DNA of 64,000 nucleotides from assembly GCA_009693115.1 (NCBI GenBank), contig SHXW01000013.1, positions 1 through 64,000 on the forward strand. The letters run 5' to 3'. The translations under genes were made by a program, and so were the position numbers. The notes under the pieces were generated by a model. The model ran no database searches and was not told where the DNA came from. It worked only from the letters and a program-made list of their open reading frames with translations. This stretch comes from Dehalococcoidia bacterium. Its GTDB lineage: Bacteria > Chloroflexota > Dehalococcoidia > Lucifugimonadales > Lucifugimonadaceae. Shown piece by piece: positions 8,734 through 18,036 of the stretch (position 1 is its first letter; each line of letters opens with the position of its first letter).

Positions 8734-10125
8734 ATGGCGGCTTTAGACATGTGGAGGCATACGTTGGGTTGCATAGACCAGTCCTGCGACACGATGGTCG
8801 CTTTGCCGGGGGTGACGGCGGGCGGGCAGGTGGTCTTCGCCAAGAATTCTGACAGGCCGCAAGACGAGTGCCAGCCCCTCGTCATGAGGCCCAGGGCGAT
8901 CAATGGCTCAGGCAACACATTTCAGTGTCAATTTGTGAACGTACCTCAAGTTGGTACAACGTGGCGGCATGTTGGGTCGAGACCATGGTGGGGCATGGGG
9001 TACGAGCACGGCTTCAACGAGCATCAGGTCGTGATCGGCAACGAGGCATTGCCTTCCAAGTTGAGAATTGCGAAGGAGCCGAAGCTCATCGGGATGGAGA
9101 TCCTCCGCTTGGCACTCGAGAGGGCCAGATCCGCGGCTGAGGCAGTGGACGTGATCACGGGGCTCGTCAAAGTGCACGGTCAGGGGAAGTTCGAGAACGC
9201 AGCAGGTGTGCGGACCTACGACAACATCTATCTCTGCGCGGACCAGCGGGGGGCATATGTAGTTGAATGTGTGGGACACGAGTGGGCGGTGAAACGGTTG
9301 CGGGCTCGTGGTGGCGGCGCCTTGCAAAGCCCAACGGCTGCCAGCGGGTTCGCATCGATCAGCAACATCGGGATGATCGGCCCGGACGCGGACGTGGTAT
9401 CGGATGGGGCGAAAAGCATGGCGACACGGGAGGCGTTGTACGAGCCGGGGTCTGGCAAAGGATTTTCGTTTGCAGACGCGTTTGCAGACAGGGAGAACTC
9501 AGAGAGCGGGAAAGCACGACAGTGCAGGTCGTTCGCTTTGCTCGGGAAGGCAGCGGGCGGGATCGACACACATACCATGATGGCTACTCTGAGCGACCAC
9601 TCGGACGGGTCAAACCCTGGCGAGCCGTGGGTCGAAGATGTGCGCGGGCCTGTTTCGTTGTGTGTGCATAGGCGCACGCCTGAGAACCCCGGGTCGACGG
9701 CGGCCTCGCTTGTGGCGGACCTGTGCTCGGATGGGTCGAGGCTTCCCGTCTACTGGTGCGGACTGTATTCACCTTGCATGACTCTTTTCTACCCGGTGTT
9801 CATAGAGGGCGACTTGCCGCAGCCGCTATCTGTTGGCGGTCAAACACAAACGGCCGACAGCCCGTGGTGGCTGTTCTACAGGCTGACCCATGACGGACTC
9901 AATGCAGAACCCGAGCGGCGTGCCGAAGTGCGGGCGGCATGGAGGCCGCTGCAGTCGGAGCTGATGGGGTCGGCGTATGAGATGGCTCGGCGAGGGCGGG
10001 ACATGATCGGCGGCGGCAGAAAGGATGAGGCGGCAAGGATGCTGACAACGTACATGGCGGAGAATGTGTCCAGAATGCTGGATGTGGCAAGAGGCCTGCT
10101 GCGTGTAAAGACCGTGGCTCGCTAG
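8734..10125 (+). CDS. Secernin-like C69 family peptidase
   Basis: An Ntn-hydrolase of the dipeptidase C69/secernin family, 463 residues. The N-terminus carries CDTMVALPG, where C18 is the likely nucleophile exposed after propeptide removal, followed by VVFAKNSDRP. These are characteristic of secernins. MGYEHGFNEHQVVIGNEA is also conserved. There is no signal peptide, so it is probably cytoplasmic. The gene is divergent from the flavoprotein, with about 90 bases between the starts. Dipeptidase activity is known for bacterial C69 enzymes but unproven for secernin-type members. Confidence 0.85.
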   Translation: MAALDMWRHTLGCIDQSCDTMVALPGVTAGGQVVFAKNSDRPQDECQPLVMRPRAINGSGNTFQCQFVNVPQVGTTWRHVGSRPWWGMGYEHGFNEHQVVIGNEALPSKLRIAKEPKLIGMEILRLALERARSAAEAVDVITGLVKVHGQGKFENAAGVRTYDNIYLCADQRGAYVVECVGHEWAVKRLRARGGGALQSPTAASGFASISNIGMIGPDADVVSDGAKSMATREALYEPGSGKGFSFADAFADRENSESGKARQCRSFALLGKAAGGIDTHTMMATLSDHSDGSNPGEPWVEDVRGPVSLCVHRRTPENPGSTAASLVADLCSDGSRLPVYWCGLYSPCMTLFYPVFIEGDLPQPLSVGGQTQTADSPWWLFYRLTHDGLNAEPERRAEVRAAWRPLQSELMGSAYEMARRGRDMIGGGRKDEAARMLTTYMAENVSRMLDVARGLLRVKTVAR

Positions 10126-10237
10126 GTGGGATATAGGTCATCCGGGAATTAACGAATCAGGCTCAAGACGCGCTGTACTAGAAACCTTCCCGAATACCCC
10201 CGTCGCGAGAGGGACGTTTCATTGAAAGGAGACGCAG

Positions 10238-10696
10238 GTGGATGTAGAAGTACAAGGTCTGCTGAACGAGCTTACGGCTGTCCACAAGAAGGCCAGGACA
10301 ACGGTCGAGAAACTTGGTGAAACTGGCATTCACTGGCGGCCCCCGGCGTCTGACACGAATCAAGCGGCGGTGATAGTGACGCACATGTGCGGCAGCGAGG
10401 CGCAGTGGATAGGCGAATATGCGGGCGGTGTCCCATCAGACCGCAGCAGGGAATCGGAGTTCGGGTCGCCTCAAACGACGGTAAAGGGGCTGCTCTCTCT
10501 GCTCGACAAGGCTGAGGTGTCGAGCCAGGCGGCACTTTCGAAGCACAATTCGGCGTCCTTGAGCAAGCCCGCAACTACGGGTCGGGCCGATTATAAGGGC
10601 ACTGTGCGCGACTGCGTCCTGCACGCTCTGACTCATGAGTCTGAACATGTAGGGCATCTGGAGTTGACCCTGCAATTGTGGATGGCGAAGAAGTGA
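10238..10696 (+). CDS. DinB family protein
   Basis: A 152-residue four-helix-bundle protein of the DinB/YfiT superfamily, which contains metal-dependent thiol transferases and stress-induced proteins. The three-His pattern is plausible: VTHMCGSEAQW, then LHALTHESEHVGHLELTLQLW near the C-terminus, which is the best-conserved DinB signature. The start is GTG with AGGAGA nine bases upstream. The substrate cannot be predicted. Confidence 0.85.
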   Translation: MDVEVQGLLNELTAVHKKARTTVEKLGETGIHWRPPASDTNQAAVIVTHMCGSEAQWIGEYAGGVPSDRSRESEFGSPQTTVKGLLSLLDKAEVSSQAALSKHNSASLSKPATTGRADYKGTVRDCVLHALTHESEHVGHLELTLQLWMAKK

Positions 10697-10759
10697 CCCG
10701 ACAAGGCGGTTCACATACTGCGCAGACCGACGCAGATTGAGACGGGTGAGCGGGCCAAG

Positions 10760-11572
10760 ATGACAGTGAGGCTAAACAGGGACAAGGCTCTTGGGGCGGC
10801 GCTTGAAGCGTCGGAGGCGGCGGCGCGGGTGCTGCTGGGCATGTCTGCGCCGGGGGAGAGCGGCACGCTCAAGCAATGGATGAAGTCTCCCGGAGCACTT
10901 GTGACAGAGGCGGACATTGAATCGGACAGGGCCATTTCTGAGACTCTGAAACGGGCCGGTGTGCCGGGCCGCATCCTGTCCGAGGAGAGCAGATCCGGGC
11001 GTGCATCGGATGAGTTGACATGGCTGATCGACCCGCTCTGCGGGACAGTACCGTATTCCACAGGGATGCAGCACTGGGGCGTGAACATTGCGCTGAGGCG
11101 CGGGGGAACGCTGGAGTTGGCGGTGCTGGCGCTGCCGCCGCTTGGAGAGACGCTGTCGGCGGTCAGGGGTAAGGGCGTGAAGAGGAACGGCAAGGGGTGG
11201 TCGCCGCGTGCGCCGGGGATGAGGCTCTCAGATGTAACGGTGGGGCTGGAGGTTGACGGCGGCGAGATGTGGACAAGGCTGTTGCAGCGCGGGCTCGGGT
11301 GGGTGCCGAAGTGTGGGCAGGTGAATACGTTTGCGTCTGCGGCTTACCCGCTGGGTCTGGTGTGTCTGGGGCGGCTTTCAGCGTTCGTGATTTACGGCGT
11401 AGAGTCCGTCCACCTCGCGTCAGGAGCGGCTATTGCACTTGAGCTCGGCCTGGAGGTTACGGACGGAAAGGGCGACCATATCGACTGGTCAGGGGACCAT
11501 GAACGGCCCTGTGTGGTGGTGGGATGGCCTGAAGTGCATGCGCAATTGATCGAGGCGATGGGCAGGTCATAG
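10760..11572 (+). CDS. Inositol monophosphatase family protein with altered metal site
   Basis: A 270-residue protein of the IMPase/FBPase/CysQ phosphatase fold. ALVTEADIESD and ILSEES match the first metal-binding motifs. The central DPxDGTxNF motif reads DPLCGTVPY, so the second metal-binding Asp is Cys. The C-terminal WDxAAG motif reads VHLASGAA, losing its Asp. Two of the usual magnesium ligands are therefore missing, and catalysis by the standard mechanism is doubtful. It lies 63 bases after the DinB gene in the same direction and may be co-transcribed. Confidence 0.8.
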   Translation: MTVRLNRDKALGAALEASEAAARVLLGMSAPGESGTLKQWMKSPGALVTEADIESDRAISETLKRAGVPGRILSEESRSGRASDELTWLIDPLCGTVPYSTGMQHWGVNIALRRGGTLELAVLALPPLGETLSAVRGKGVKRNGKGWSPRAPGMRLSDVTVGLEVDGGEMWTRLLQRGLGWVPKCGQVNTFASAAYPLGLVCLGRLSAFVIYGVESVHLASGAAIALELGLEVTDGKGDHIDWSGDHERPCVVVGWPEVHAQLIEAMGRS

Positions 11573-11875
11573 CCGAAGTCCCCCTTTGCCCGGTCGGTGC
11601 GGCCGGATCATCCCCGCCATCGCATGGACGGCGGTTCAGGCCGTTGATGAAAAGCGTACACATGCCTTCAGCAAAGGCTGGAGACCGTCGCTTGACGCGG
11701 AGGCGTGTAACCGGCACATTATCAGCCAGCCATGTGCAGCCGGATCCGGTCAAACCAAAATAGACACGCCCGACAATAGTGTTCGACGCTTCGGATGGAG
11801 ATCATCGACCCCAAAGGTGGCCTGTTTCGCCGTAGTCAGCGCCGCATTTGTCGCTAACAGTCAAAGGAGAGGCAC
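11573..11875. other. Intergenic region upstream of the first peptide transporter operon
   Basis: About 300 bases without a convincing gene or hairpin. It must contain the promoter of the ABC operon. AAAGGAGAGG at its right edge is the ribosome binding site of the solute-binding protein. Confidence 0.5.
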
Positions 11876-13732
11876 ATGAGGAACCTGAATCAGAGTTGGA
11901 AAACGCTCGCCCTAGTATCGGCCGCCATTGCGGCAACTTTGGCCGCTGCGTGCGGCGGCGATGCTCCTACCGCGACGCCGCTGCCACCGGCTCCGACAGC
12001 GAAACCCGCTCCTGCCGCCGCTCCGACGTCAACCAGTGTCCCTCCTGTAGTGGCCCCGACCTCCGCGTCCACGCCCACGGCAGCGGCGGCCCTACCCACC
12101 GCCACTGCCTTGCCAACGGCTGTGCCTGTGAAGAACCTGCCTCAGCCGAAGAACCCCAAGGGCATGATCACCATCGTGGTCCAGACCGTCGCTGCCGAGC
12201 CAGGCATAGGCCACGCAGGTGGCGGCGAGGCGTCCGTCTACTGGGGTTCAGGCGAAACGCTGTTCACGACCAAGGAAGGCCCGGTGTTTGGAGAGCCGTG
12301 GCTTGCCAGGAGTTGGACGCTCGCGCCAGACATGAGCAAGGTGACGATAACCCTCCAGAAAGGCGTCCAGTTCCACAAGGGCTACGGCGAGATGACGGCG
12401 GCCGACGTGGCCTGGAGCATCAATGACGCCTCGGCTCGAACCACCCCGACGTCCATCCACCCGCAAGCAGGCGACCTTTCCCCGACATTCAAGGCATGGA
12501 CCGTTGTGGATGACCACACGGTCGATGCCCCGTTCGTGATTTATAGCCCGGCGTGGCAGACAAACGCCCTCTCGGACGGCTGGCAGCCCACGGGCATCTT
12601 CTCCAAGAAGGCCTTTGATACTCAGGGTGAAGATTGGATGAAGAAAAACATCGTCCAAACCGGCGCGTACGAGGTCACAGAATGGACCGAGGCGAAACAG
12701 GCCGTCCTAAAGGCCGTGAAGAACCACTGGCGGCAGTCACCAAAGATAGACCAGCTGACCTATCTGGCCATACCGGAGGCGTCAATCCGCCTGGCCATGA
12801 TCAAGACGGGAGAGGCCGACGTTGCCGAACTCGCTCTGAAGGACGTCCCGGCGCTGCTCAAGGACGGGTACGCGTTGACCGGAACGACAAACGGCTCTGA
12901 AATGAACCTGCCATTCGGCGGGAATCTGTGGGAAACAAGGAATGCCAATACCGGCGATCCCTTGCTGCGGCCTGGCCTCGATTCGTCGAAACCATGGATC
13001 GGCGATCCGGTCAGTGGCACGTCGCTAGAGCGGGCGACCATGGTCCGCAAGGCTCTGTCGATGGCGCTTGACCGGGAGACCCTTAATGACATGCTGGCCG
13101 CCGGCCTCGGCTGGCCCAGCTACATAGCGATGTTCAACCCCCGTATGCCGCAATATCAGACCAAGTGGAACATGCCATACGACCCGGCAGGAGCGAAAAA
13201 GCTGCTGGCTGAAGCGGGGTACCCGGCAGGGTTCAAGATCTCCATCTTCGGAGAGAACTCGAACCAGATCCGCGCTGACATGGCCAAGGCGGTCTCAGGT
13301 TACTGGCAGAAGCTTGGCTTGGACGTGACGGTGGAGTCTTACGCTTATGCCACCTGGCGTCCACACCTGGTGAACCGCACGGCCTCGATCCCGTTTATCA
13401 ACTCCTGTGACGACGGGCGCTTCCCCCGGCCTTGGGACTGGGCAGCAGGCAGGACTCTGACGAGCCTGAGCCGCGGCGGGTTCAGCTGCGGTGTGGAATC
13501 TCCGTTCATCGCCGAGAGCTGGCTGAAGGCTTCCAGTGAGCCCGACATCCAGAAGAGGCTTGCCATTAACAATTCGGTTGGCCAATACCTGTACGACACG
13601 CAGTTGGTGCCGAGCATTATCACCATTCCGGTGGTGGTGGTGTACAACCCTGCCGCCATCAAAGAGTGGAAGATGCACCCGAGCCTCTCCGGGCCGCTCA
13701 ACACGGCCGAGAACATTGTGCCGGCGCGATAG
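11876..13732 (+). CDS. Peptide ABC transporter solute-binding lipoprotein (SBP family 5), copy 1
   Basis: An extracytoplasmic solute-binding protein of the DppA/OppA family (618 residues). It delivers peptides or similar solutes to the permeases encoded next. The N-terminus has a lipoprotein signal ending LAAACGG (Cys about residue 26). A Pro/Thr/Ala-rich linker of about 70 residues follows, then the binding domain. Family features include FHKGYGEMTAADVAWSIND and a middle region VRKALSMALDRETLND. AGGAGA upstream supports the ATG. It heads an SBP-permease-permease operon. Confidence 0.93.
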   Translation: MRNLNQSWKTLALVSAAIAATLAAACGGDAPTATPLPPAPTAKPAPAAAPTSTSVPPVVAPTSASTPTAAAALPTATALPTAVPVKNLPQPKNPKGMITIVVQTVAAEPGIGHAGGGEASVYWGSGETLFTTKEGPVFGEPWLARSWTLAPDMSKVTITLQKGVQFHKGYGEMTAADVAWSINDASARTTPTSIHPQAGDLSPTFKAWTVVDDHTVDAPFVIYSPAWQTNALSDGWQPTGIFSKKAFDTQGEDWMKKNIVQTGAYEVTEWTEAKQAVLKAVKNHWRQSPKIDQLTYLAIPEASIRLAMIKTGEADVAELALKDVPALLKDGYALTGTTNGSEMNLPFGGNLWETRNANTGDPLLRPGLDSSKPWIGDPVSGTSLERATMVRKALSMALDRETLNDMLAAGLGWPSYIAMFNPRMPQYQTKWNMPYDPAGAKKLLAEAGYPAGFKISIFGENSNQIRADMAKAVSGYWQKLGLDVTVESYAYATWRPHLVNRTASIPFINSCDDGRFPRPWDWAAGRTLTSLSRGGFSCGVESPFIAESWLKASSEPDIQKRLAINNSVGQYLYDTQLVPSIITIPVVVVYNPAAIKEWKMHPSLSGPLNTAENIVPAR

Positions 13733-13763
13733 CCAGGTTGTGGCTGACAACCAGTGATACCGA

Positions 13764-13791
13764 CGGGGGCCGCTTCGTCCAGCGGCCCCCG
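13764..13791 (+). terminator. Hairpin between SBP copy 1 and its permease gene
   Basis: A perfect 10-bp GC stem (13764-13773 with 13782-13791), an 8-base loop, then TTTC. It lies 32 bases after the SBP stop and 108 bases before dppB. It is likely a partial terminator or mRNA-stabilising hairpin that keeps binding-protein levels above permease levels. Confidence 0.7.
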
Positions 13792-13898
13792 TTTCAACCA
13801 GAGAGTTCCCAGTCCCTCGCGGACAGGTGTTTCTTCGGACACCGGTTAGCATTTCTGCCGTCCAGCAAGTCTGTGGACACCGTACCTGAGGATGTGGT

Positions 13899-14837
13899 TT
13901 GAGAGCCTTCCTGGCGAGACGGTTGGTGATGGCCCTTCTATCGCTGCTGGGCGCCACGTTCCTCGTCTTCGGGATCTCTCAGTTGGCGCAGGATCCCCTG
14001 CTCCTGTATGCCAAGCCCAGTGGTTACGGGGTCTCCCCCGAACAGGTCGCGGCATTGCGCCACAAGCTGGGCATAGACCGGCCAATCCCGGTGCAGTACG
14101 TCCTCTGGCTGGGCCGCATATTCAAGGGAGACCTTGGCAATTCGATTCAGGACGAACTGCCTGTCAGGTTCAAACTCAGCCAGCGCATACCCACCACTCT
14201 GAAACTGGGGGTCGCCTCGTGGGTGCTGGCGACGATGATCGGTGTGCCAATGGGCGTGCTCGCCGCTGTTCAGCGCGGGAGGGGCTGGGACACGGTCGGG
14301 CGCGTCTTTGCATTGTTCGGGCAGGCTGTCCCCGGCTTCTGGCTCGGAATCATGCTGGTCCTGGTCTTCTCAGTGCATCTGAACTGGCTGCCCAGCGCTA
14401 CGGCTGGCAATGGGTTCTTCAGCGTCAAGCATTACTTGATGCCTGTGTTCGTGCTGGGTACGGCCACTGCCGCCAGCTACCTGCGCATCACGCGCTCGGC
14501 CATGCTGGACGTACTCGACTCCGAGTATGTGAAAATGGCGCGCTCCAAAGGCGTAAACGGCATGACAGTGATCTGGAAGCACGCCTTCCGGAACGCCCTC
14601 ATCCCGCCAATAACAGTCTCAGCCGTGCTCCTGGGTTCGTTCATTACAGGCTCGGTTATCACTGAAACCGTATTCGCCCTGCCGGGGCTTGGCAGCATGG
14701 CTGTCCAGGCGGTGTCCACGAACGACTTCCCGTTGCTTTCGGCGGCTGCGCTTTTTTTCAGTCTGATATGGGTCAGCGTGGACTTCTTTTCCGACCTCGT
14801 TTACGTCGTGATTGACCCGAGGATCAGGCTCACATGA
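13899..14837 (+). CDS. Peptide ABC transporter permease, DppB type, copy 1
   Basis: An inner-membrane permease of 312 residues with about six transmembrane segments and the DppB signature N-terminus (RAFLARRLVMALLSLLGATF). The EAA-like loop EYVKMARSKGVNGMTVIWKH is near residue 210. The start is TTG, with TGAGGA upstream. The end overlaps the next gene by ATGA, showing translational coupling with dppC. Confidence 0.92.
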   Translation: MRAFLARRLVMALLSLLGATFLVFGISQLAQDPLLLYAKPSGYGVSPEQVAALRHKLGIDRPIPVQYVLWLGRIFKGDLGNSIQDELPVRFKLSQRIPTTLKLGVASWVLATMIGVPMGVLAAVQRGRGWDTVGRVFALFGQAVPGFWLGIMLVLVFSVHLNWLPSATAGNGFFSVKHYLMPVFVLGTATAASYLRITRSAMLDVLDSEYVKMARSKGVNGMTVIWKHAFRNALIPPITVSAVLLGSFITGSVITETVFALPGLGSMAVQAVSTNDFPLLSAAALFFSLIWVSVDFFSDLVYVVIDPRIRLT

Positions 14838-15787
14838 ACGAGCAGGCACGCGACAAAACAGCAGCCCAGCCATCTTCCGACAGTGTTCGCTCGCAGGTGG
14901 CGGTAGGAACACAGAGGACCGGCCGGTTCAAGTGGAGCAACGTTCGGCGTTACCCGCTCATATCCGGATTCGTCCTTGTGGTTCTCATCCTGGTCGGAGT
15001 CCTGGCCCCGATCATAGAACCGAAAGACCCCAACGATCAGGATTTGCGGGCGCGGGCGGCGCCGGGGTTCTGGAACCCGGCATGGTATGACGAACACCCA
15101 AAGGTGACGCAACGTTACTTTCTGGGAGCGGACGAAGTGGGGCGGGATGTGCTGAGCCGGATGATGGACGGCGCGAAGATATCGCTCCTCGTTGTCGTGG
15201 TGGCGCTCGGCGCAGGCATGACCGTCGGAACGGTTCTCGGCCTCTTCTCCGGCTACTTCTCAGGAATGATCGACTCCACCATCTTGCTCGTGTGGAACAT
15301 CTGGGCCGCTATCCCGTTCCTGCTGGTCGCACTCGCGATTGCCTCGGTAGTTGGCAGCAGCCTGGCGATGGTCATGGGCCTGCTGGCGATGGTGTCGTGG
15401 TCAGCATTTGTGCGCAACGTGAGGGCCGAAGTGCTGGTTCTGCGGGACAGGGATTTCGTGCAACAGGCGCGCATTTCGGGCGCATCGCCTGTCCGCATCC
15501 TGTGGAAGCACATTCTTCCGAACGTGATCAACACGGTCATCGTGATCGCGACGCTGCGCGTCGGTGGCCTGATCCTGGCCGAGGCATCTTTGAGCTTTCT
15601 AGGCGTCGGGATACCCGGGCCTCAGGCGACATGGGGGAACATGGTCGCCGACGGTCGCGGCTTCCTCGCCGACGCATGGTGGATCGCCCTCTGGCCCGGG
15701 CTTGCGATCTTCACGGTCGTTATGTCGCTGAACTTCATCGGTGACTGGCTAAGGGACCGTTGGGACCCACGGCTGCGGCAGGTCTAG
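14834..15787 (+). CDS. Peptide ABC transporter permease, DppC type, copy 1
   Basis: The second channel subunit, 317 residues. It has an N-terminal cytoplasmic tail, a first membrane helix (LISGFVLVVLILVGVLAPII), and further helices around the loop ARISGASPVRILWKH. The C-terminus is DRWDPRLRQV. It overlaps dppB by four bases. No dppD/dppF ATPase genes follow; the next operon begins after about 165 bases. Confidence 0.93.
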   Translation: MNEQARDKTAAQPSSDSVRSQVAVGTQRTGRFKWSNVRRYPLISGFVLVVLILVGVLAPIIEPKDPNDQDLRARAAPGFWNPAWYDEHPKVTQRYFLGADEVGRDVLSRMMDGAKISLLVVVVALGAGMTVGTVLGLFSGYFSGMIDSTILLVWNIWAAIPFLLVALAIASVVGSSLAMVMGLLAMVSWSAFVRNVRAEVLVLRDRDFVQQARISGASPVRILWKHILPNVINTVIVIATLRVGGLILAEASLSFLGVGIPGPQATWGNMVADGRGFLADAWWIALWPGLAIFTVVMSLNFIGDWLRDRWDPRLRQV

Positions 15788-15953
15788 TCAAGACAACTCA
15801 CCGTCGGAGACACGAAGTTGCGGAGACGAGTCCGCTGCGCTACGCTTCCGGGAATTTGCTGGCTGACGCTGGCGGGAAAGACATCTTGTCTTCTGTCAGC
15901 AGGAAGAACCAGTCACCATGAGTGCCCGCCATCAAGCCAAGAGGGAGACAGTT

Positions 15954-17852
15954 ATGCGCCGCTTCATGTTCAGGCCTGCAATCTTTGTGGCCGTTGTCGC
16001 AGGTCTAATTAGCCTGGCGGCTGCCGCCTGCGGCGGCGAAGCGGCGCCAGTAGCGACTCAGGCGCCAGTGATCCATACGGTCGTTGTCCAAAAGGTGGTT
16101 GAGAAGGTAGTCGAGAAGATCGTCGAGAAGCCGGTCGAGAAGATCGTCGAGAAAATCGTCGAGAAAATCGTCGAGAAGCCGGTCGAGCGGACGGTCCTAG
16201 TGGAAAAGGTCGTCATTCAGACCGCCACACCAGCGCCCGCGCCAACCGCTGCTCCGGTGACATCAGTCGGCAGCGTCACGGCTGCGGTGGACAACATATT
16301 CAACCCGATTGGGACACCGAGGTTCAACGCGGTGCAGTCACCGCACCTGAAGCTGGGCTTTGTCGAAGCCCCGTACCGCATGGTGCGTGGGGCGAATGGC
16401 GCCATCGCTCCTCAAGAGTGGCTTGGAATGGGTTGGAAGATGGGACCGGCCAATGCCTATGTGGACGTGACGATCCGCAAGGGCGTGAAGTTCCAGAAGG
16501 GCTACGGCGAAGTGACGGCTGATGACTGGGTCTTCAGCTTCAACGACCCGAACCCGGCCGTCACCCCCGGCGCGACGAATGACATGGGAGGCGATCTCGC
16601 GGCGCTGTTCAAGGCCGCCGAAAAGATCGATGCCAACACAGTCCGCCTACCGTTCAACGTCTTCCAGTCCAACTGGCTCGAACGGTATATGTCCTCCTTC
16701 TGGGAGGGCCACGTCATCTACTCGAAGAAGCTGTTTGATGAGAAGGGCCCTGAAGGGATGCGCGACATCCTGGTGGGCACCGGGCCGCTCCAGATCGTGC
16801 GATACGAAGCGAAGAAAGAAGTGGTCATGGAGGCGTTCCCGGACTACTGGAGCACGCCCTCCGCTGTGAAGAACGTAAGAGTCATCGAAGTGATCGAGAC
16901 CTCCACCAGGAAAGCGATGCTCCAAACAGGACTGGTTGAGATCACTCACCTGCCTATCAAGGATCGCGTAGACGTGCTGAAGGAAGGCATGAAGCTCGCG
17001 AATGAGGGCTTTCTCAGCGAGAACGCAATCGCATTCGGTGGGAACTGGTGGGAGGCCACGCACATCCAGTCTGGCAAGCCAGTTACCCGCACGCTCGACC
17101 TGACCAAGCCTTTCATTGGTGACATCAATGACGCCGCAGGGTGGGAGAGGGCTCGGAAGGTGCGCGAGGCGCTCGCGGTTTCCATCGATCGCGAAGCCAT
17201 CAACAAGGGCATCTTCCTAGGGCAGGGACAGCCGGGCTACACTCCCGGTTGGCCGACCTCGGAGCCGGGGTTCAAGGACGCATGGAAGTACTCGTTCGAC
17301 CTTAAGGCCGCGAAACAACTCCTGATCGACGCCGGGTATCCGAAGGGGTTCAAGGTTGACTGGTGGGTGGGCCCTTCCGGCGATGGCGTTACGATGGGCG
17401 AGGCAATTGGCGGTTCATGGCAGGCCGACCTGGGCGTGACAGTAGAGTTCGACCGAACTGTTTACGGGACCATATTCCGCCCGAGCGTCGTTAACCGCAC
17501 CGTGAACAAGATCTGGTGGTGCGGTACTGACGGAATCAACTTCCCCGTCGTCTGGCCTAAGGGATTCCTCCTCAGCACGATGAGCGACGGTGGTTTCATG
17601 TGCGGCTCAGAGCACAAGAAGTTCGGAGACATCTTCCTTGCCATGGCTGGCTCGTCCGACCAGGCCAAGCTGAAGCTGCAGGCCGAAGAGTACTTCACCG
17701 AGATGCGGCGGACGCTTGTTCAAGTCGGGGTGGTTGACCTGCCGCAGTACCCGGTTTACAACCCCAACAAGATCGCGGAATGGAAGATGCTGCCTGAAGG
17801 GAAGGGCGTTGTCGGAGGTTTGAACAGCCTCTTCGCCGTGAAGATGAAGTAG
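15954..17852 (+). CDS. Peptide ABC transporter solute-binding lipoprotein (SBP family 5), copy 2
   Basis: A paralogue of the first SBP (632 residues from this start). ATG 15954 is preferred over ATG 15918 because AGGGAGA lies just upstream and it places the signal peptide at the N-terminus. The lipobox reads LAAAACGG. Between the lipid anchor and the binding domain lies an unusual charged spacer of about 40 residues built from repeats of VEKxVEK, instead of the Pro/Thr linker of copy 1. The body has KFQKGYGEVTADDWVFSFND, as in the paralogue. Confidence 0.92.
   Translation: MRRFMFRPAIFVAVVAGLISLAAAACGGEAAPVATQAPVIHTVVVQKVVEKVVEKIVEKPVEKIVEKIVEKIVEKPVERTVLVEKVVIQTATPAPAPTAAPVTSVGSVTAAVDNIFNPIGTPRFNAVQSPHLKLGFVEAPYRMVRGANGAIAPQEWLGMGWKMGPANAYVDVTIRKGVKFQKGYGEVTADDWVFSFNDPNPAVTPGATNDMGGDLAALFKAAEKIDANTVRLPFNVFQSNWLERYMSSFWEGHVIYSKKLFDEKGPEGMRDILVGTGPLQIVRYEAKKEVVMEAFPDYWSTPSAVKNVRVIEVIETSTRKAMLQTGLVEITHLPIKDRVDVLKEGMKLANEGFLSENAIAFGGNWWEATHIQSGKPVTRTLDLTKPFIGDINDAAGWERARKVREALAVSIDREAINKGIFLGQGQPGYTPGWPTSEPGFKDAWKYSFDLKAAKQLLIDAGYPKGFKVDWWVGPSGDGVTMGEAIGGSWQADLGVTVEFDRTVYGTIFRPSVVNRTVNKIWWCGTDGINFPVVWPKGFLLSTMSDGGFMCGSEHKKFGDIFLAMAGSSDQAKLKLQAEEYFTEMRRTLVQVGVVDLPQYPVYNPNKIAEWKMLPEGKGVVGGLNSLFAVKMK
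16093..16200 (+). repeat. Tandem 12-base repeat encoding the (V/I)-V-E-K spacer
   Basis: Near-identical 12-base units of the form GTCGAGAAGATC or GTCGAGAAGCCG run in frame through the SBP gene. They encode alternating Val/Ile-Val/Pro-Glu-Lys residues. Such in-frame repeats can change copy number by slippage and so alter spacer length. Confidence 0.7.
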
Positions 17853-17921
17853 TCGGAAAAGGGCCGGCGGCGCCAGCCAGCCATTCGACATGCGGACGCC
17901 AGATGGCAAGTGAGAGAAGAC

Positions 17922-17964
17922 GAACAGAGGAGGGCAGGGTATATCGCCCCGCCCTCCTCTGTTC
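17922..17964 (+). terminator. Hairpin between SBP copy 2 and its permease gene
   Basis: A perfect 14-bp stem (17922-17935 with 17951-17964) encloses a 15-base loop, 69 bases after the SBP stop and 72 bases before the permease start. It occupies the same operon position as the hairpin at 13764-13791, suggesting a shared regulatory function. Only a short TT follows, so read-through is expected. Confidence 0.7.
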
Positions 17965-18036
17965 TTGCGCACACTGGCAATAACCCATGTCCATCACCAC
18001 CCAAAAGGGGTTTCTCAGGGAAAGCAGGCTGGCTCC

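Noticed and set aside
16093-16200. Repeats that might suggest a CRISPR-like array
   Set aside because: The units are contiguous, 12 bases long and in frame with a protein spacer; there are no unique spacers.
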